A DNA stretch of 15,971 bases from Prevotellaceae bacterium (GTDB lineage: Bacteria; Bacteroidota; Bacteroidia; Bacteroidales; UBA932), in assembly GCA_031259805.1 (NCBI GenBank), contig JAIRKX010000161.1, forward strand, positions 1 to 15,971, in the 5' to 3' direction. The notes under the pieces are model-generated. The model worked only from the letters and a program-made list of their open reading frames with translations, was not told where the DNA came from and made no database searches. Of the stretch, positions 14,340 through 15,971 are shown piece after piece. Made by a program: the position numbers and the translations under genes. Each line of letters starts with the position of its first letter. Positions within the stretch are counted from its first letter, which is position 1.

Positions 14340-14822
14340 TCACTCGCCGCCGCCCGCCAACTGCTTCAACGTCCGGTTTTGCACCCACAACGTCCGGTTC
14401 CAGACGCCCGCTTTGACATGCAGGTGGCCATTGAGAATAAACTTTTCCAACTGCTCTTCCATCTCATCTGCGTTTATTTTTCCGATGCCGAGGACAGCCA
14501 GCCAGTCGGTAATCTGCAACTCAAGCGGGACAGACAGGAAGTCCGACGACTTGGCCGGCGCCAGCACCTCCTCCCGCAAGCGCAGGTGGGCAAACACCGC
14601 GCCGTCGACCGACACATCGAAGTCCGCCGCGCGAAGGCGAATAACCTGTTTTGTCGGGTTCGTTATTTTCAGCGACGCGCTGATATAGATTTTTGACAAG
14701 CTGGCCACATGCAAACTATCAACCCTGAAATCGTCGAACCGAACCTTGCTGAAATCCGTCGTACAGGCGCCCGCAGCAACCATCATCAACAGGAAAAAAC
14801 CGATGCGAATTATTATTTTCAT
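14340..14822 (-). CDS. LEA type 2 (WHy)-like lipoprotein
   Basis: A 160-residue predicted lipoprotein. A signal peptide (MKIIIRIGFFLLMMVAAGAC) ends at lipobox cysteine C20; the -3 residue is Ala rather than Leu, which is acceptable in Bacteroidota. Residues about 27-125 fit an LEA_2/WHy beta-sandwich, with alternating hydrophobics, SASLKITNPTKQVIRLRAAD and a DFLSVPLELQ strand. Such proteins are found in Bacteroidota envelopes without a settled role. The ATG at 14822 is chosen because the -7 box (14847-14854) lies 24 bases upstream; the longer frame to 14912 would cross it. It is first in the operon. Confidence 0.75.
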   Translation of the reverse strand: MKIIIRIGFFLLMMVAAGACTTDFSKVRFDDFRVDSLHVASLSKIYISASLKITNPTKQVIRLRAADFDVSVDGAVFAHLRLREEVLAPAKSSDFLSVPLELQITDWLAVLGIGKINADEMEEQLEKFILNGHLHVKAGVWNRTLWVQNRTLKQLAGGGE

Positions 14823-14846
14823 ATTCTCATTCTTTTTATCAGGAAA

Positions 14847-14854
14847 CAAAAGTA
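14847..14854 (-). promoter_or_regulatory. -7 promoter box for the LEA/SPOR/yggS/miaB/mnmD operon
   Basis: On the minus strand this reads TACTTTTG, an exact TAnnTTTG match 24 bases before the ATG at 14822. The tight gene spacing downstream makes it the likely main promoter of all five genes. Confidence 0.6.
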
Positions 14855-15155
14855 CGAAAATAATTTCTAACGACGCGAAGCCTACCTGCGGAAATGCAGG
14901 GGGTAGATTCAAGTACCCAATGCAACCGGATTATTCACTGCGGAGGAAAATATCTTCCACGCGAATCAAAGGGAAGTAATTTTCTTCGTCTGCGGTTCAT
15001 TTTATATTGAACTTACCCCTCCTTTTTTAAAACTACTTTTTGGTTGATCTTTAAAAAAATTACCCCGTTGCCGGCGGTTCAAAAAAGGCCTCCGGTTTTT
15101 GATTAGTAATTTCATAGCAATGAACAATACCTACCCGCTCATGCGAGTACGCCAC
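14855..15155. other. Intergenic stretch upstream of the palindrome array
   Basis: About 300 bases between the leftward operon promoter and the array. It holds a weak hairpin near 14884-14908 (CCTGC/GCAGG arms) and a terminator-like hairpin at 15071-15100, listed separately. An ATG at 15120 opens a frame into the array. No recognisable protein, tRNA or riboswitch is seen. Confidence 0.5.
15071..15100 (+). terminator. Possible rho-independent terminator-like hairpin
   Basis: CCGGCGG (15071-15077) pairs with CCTCCGG (15089-15095) with one mismatch, over a loop containing A6, and is followed by T5. No gene on the + strand ends just upstream, so its function is doubtful. It could shield the array from readthrough. 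Confidence 0.3.
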
Positions 15156-15389
15156 ATGCTTTTAGCAATTGCTAAAACCTCCCTGCTGACTTGCGGCATG
15201 CTTTTAGCAATTGCTAAAACCTCCCTGCTAACTTGCAGCATGCTTTTAGCAATTGCTAAAACCTCCCTGCTAACTTGCAGCATGCTTTTAGCAATTGCTA
15301 AAACCTCCCTGCTGACTTGCAGCATGCTTTTAGCAATTGCTAAAACCTCCCTGCTAACTTGCAGCATGCTTTTAGCAATTGCTAAAACC
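15156..15389. repeat. Tandem array, 42-bp period, six copies of an 18-bp palindrome
   Basis: Five full 42-bp units and a sixth 24-bp partial one. Each carries the perfect palindrome TTTTAGCAATTGCTAAAA, at 15160, 15202, 15244, 15286, 15328 and 15370. All six palindromes are identical. The linker (beginning CCTCCCTGCT) varies only at two A/G positions. Most units also have GCATGC, a second palindrome, just before the main one. The period is four turns of B-DNA at 10.5 bp per turn. It is open on both strands: + gives a 14-residue repeat MLLAIAKTSLLTCS, - gives VLAIAKSMLQVSRE. LAIAK occurs on both because the palindrome is self-complementary in that register. It is not a CRISPR because the linkers are nearly the same. 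Confidence 0.92.
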
Positions 15390-15569
15390 ATAAAACGGAA
15401 AAGATGGCAGGCTCCAACTCTTATTAAAAGCACAAATACGACAAAATGGCAGGTTTTAGTTCCGACTACCTGTTAAAAAATAAAGGCAAAATAAATTTTA
15501 AAAAATATAACTACTCAGGCGCTTCAAAAAAAAAGTCAAAAAAAAATGTTCGAAAAGAAAAAAAATACT
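15390..15569 (+). other. A-rich intergenic stretch with a duplicated ATG context
   Basis: Two similar segments start at ATG 15404 (reading MAGSNSY, then stop) and ATG 15446 (reading MAGFSSDYLLKNKGK and on), 42 bases apart. The second frame runs to about 15618 through the next promoter and becomes very Lys-rich, so I do not call it a gene. It may be debris of a duplicated coding start. Confidence 0.35.
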
Positions 15570-15577
15570 TACCTTTG
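15570..15577 (+). promoter_or_regulatory. -7 promoter box for the IS66-N-like ORF
   Basis: TACCTTTG fits TAnnTTTG exactly and lies 14 bases before the ATG at 15591. A purine-rich ribosome-binding stretch (GGAAGAA, 15584-15590) touches the start codon. Confidence 0.6.
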
Positions 15578-15590
15578 CATCGTGGAAGAA

Positions 15591-15776
15591 ATGATACCCA
15601 TACGGCGTTCGGAATATGAACAATTAATATCGCAACAGAAAGAATTGATCGAATTAATTCGAGAGTTGTGGGCAGAGATAGCATTGTTAAAAAACGGGCG
15701 CCACAGTAAAACAAGTTCCACAGCGCCGTCCCATGATATAAATCGAAGTAATACACATAATCTACGTAAAAAGTAA
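15591..15776 (+). CDS. Small ORF matching the N-terminus of IS66-type transposases
   Basis: A 61-residue protein beginning MIPIRRSEYEQL. Residues about 8-32 form a leucine/isoleucine-rich coiled coil (QKELIELIRELWAEIALLK). Then comes GRHSKTSSTAPSHDINRSN, which matches the N(S)xxSSxPPSxD segment of IS66 TnpC transposases in Bacteroidota. The zinc finger and DDE catalytic domain that should follow are missing: the frame stops right after NLRKK. It has its own -7 box and purine-rich site, and the next gene starts 5 bp after its stop. It is therefore either the leftover 5' end of a broken IS66 copy or a small protein kept for its own use as the first gene of a two-gene unit. A longer start at 15546 would cross the promoter. 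Confidence 0.6.
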   Translation: MIPIRRSEYEQLISQQKELIELIRELWAEIALLKNGRHSKTSSTAPSHDINRSNTHNLRKK

Positions 15777-15781
15777 ATACT

Positions 15782-15971
15782 ATGAGCAATTTTAAATTTT
15801 TTTCCCTCCGTGTAGGGAACTTGAAACTCGACAACCTGTCGGGTCTTTGTACCGAAACCATTGACATCGCTACGCCGATAGTCCCCGGCTTGGGCTTTCC
15901 GCTGCTCGACGCCAAGTTGAATGCCTTAACGACGGACACCGCCACCCTCCGTTCGCTGATGAACCGCTGGC
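15782..15971 (+). CDS. Start of a DUF6261-like hypothetical protein (cut by window end)
   Basis: An ATG at 15782 opens a frame that stays open for 63 codons to the window edge. The protein starts MSNFKFFSLRVGNLKLDNLS and continues through ETIDIATPIVPGLGFPLLD and LNALTTDTATLRSLMNRW. It looks soluble and helical, with no signal peptide. The opening (FSLRVGNLKLDNL) is like what I remember of Bacteroidota DUF6261-type proteins, which have no known function; this is recognition by eye on a fragment. Base composition shifts from A-rich to GC-richer at about 15815, closer to the core genes. It begins 5 bp after the IS66-N-like ORF and has no separate -7 box, so it is probably co-transcribed with it. 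Confidence 0.6.
   Translation, partial: MSNFKFFSLRVGNLKLDNLSGLCTETIDIATPIVPGLGFPLLDAKLNALTTDTATLRSLMNRW

Noticed and set aside
14823..14912. N-terminal extension of the LEA-type lipoprotein
   Set aside because: It would cross the -7 box at 14847-14854 and bury the lipoprotein signal peptide inside the protein.
14913..14979. 20-residue peptide MQPDYSLRRKISSTRIKGK
   Set aside because: No promoter, no ribosome site and no recognisable similarity; it is a chance short frame.
15156..15389. CRISPR array
   Set aside because: The linkers between palindromes are nearly identical, the period is uniform by duplication, and no cas gene is nearby.
15446..15618. Lys-rich 57-residue ORF starting MAGFSSDYL
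   Set aside because: It runs through the promoter and start of the IS66-N-like ORF, and its composition reflects A-runs.

Overview
The window looks like a chromosomal segment of a Bacteroidales bacterium (phylum Bacteroidota). Supporting signs are the TAnnTTTG-type -7 promoter boxes before at least six genes, a macroglobulin/TonB-plug fusion protein, a degenerate second RelA/SpoT-type enzyme, SPOR and LEA-type envelope proteins, and a partial gene resembling the Bacteroidota DUF6261 family. GC content is moderate, with AT-rich intergenic stretches. Family names are from recognition of motifs only; no database search was run, and I cannot name a species.

Layout. 1-192: upstream DNA with one promoter. 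193-2616 (+): large secreted MG2/carboxypeptidase-regulatory/TonB-plug protein. 2662-3357 (-): zinc-ribbon protein of unknown function. 3358-4116: a 760-bp island without a convincing gene. It holds two blocks of heptamer repeats around a GC-rich hairpin element, then a 21-bp-period palindrome array and the promoter of the next gene. 4117-6496 (+): an ABC-2 permease and an LPG-synthase-type membrane protein. These meet, tail to tail with an 8-bp overlap, a leftward pair: a RelA/SpoT-type enzyme (6489-8714) and the lytic transglycosylase mltG (8707-9753). A short divergent promoter region (9754-9834) separates mltG from osmC and an SDR dehydrogenase (9835-11013, +). A compact leftward operon (14822 down to 10971) reads: LEA-type lipoprotein, SPOR protein, PLP-binding protein (yggS), miaB, mnmD. 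The last two modify tRNA anticodon-loop nucleotides.

The right end (14855-15971) is accessory. It holds six copies of an invariant 18-bp perfect palindrome at a 42-bp period, a weak hairpin, and a short promoter-driven ORF matching only the N-terminus of IS66-type transposases. Five bases after that ORF starts another gene that runs off the window.

The most unusual thing is the repeat content. Every tandem repeat seen has a period that is a multiple of 7 (7, 7, 21, 42). The two palindromic arrays have periods of exactly 2 and 4 turns of B-DNA, so all their sites lie on one helical face. A GC-rich heptamer, GGCAGTC, has also entered two coding regions: the C-terminal tail of the membrane protein and a linker in the RelA/SpoT-type enzyme. 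Copy-number change there would shift the reading frame. These repeats are the best candidate for something undescribed; no obvious defence or biosynthetic system is present.
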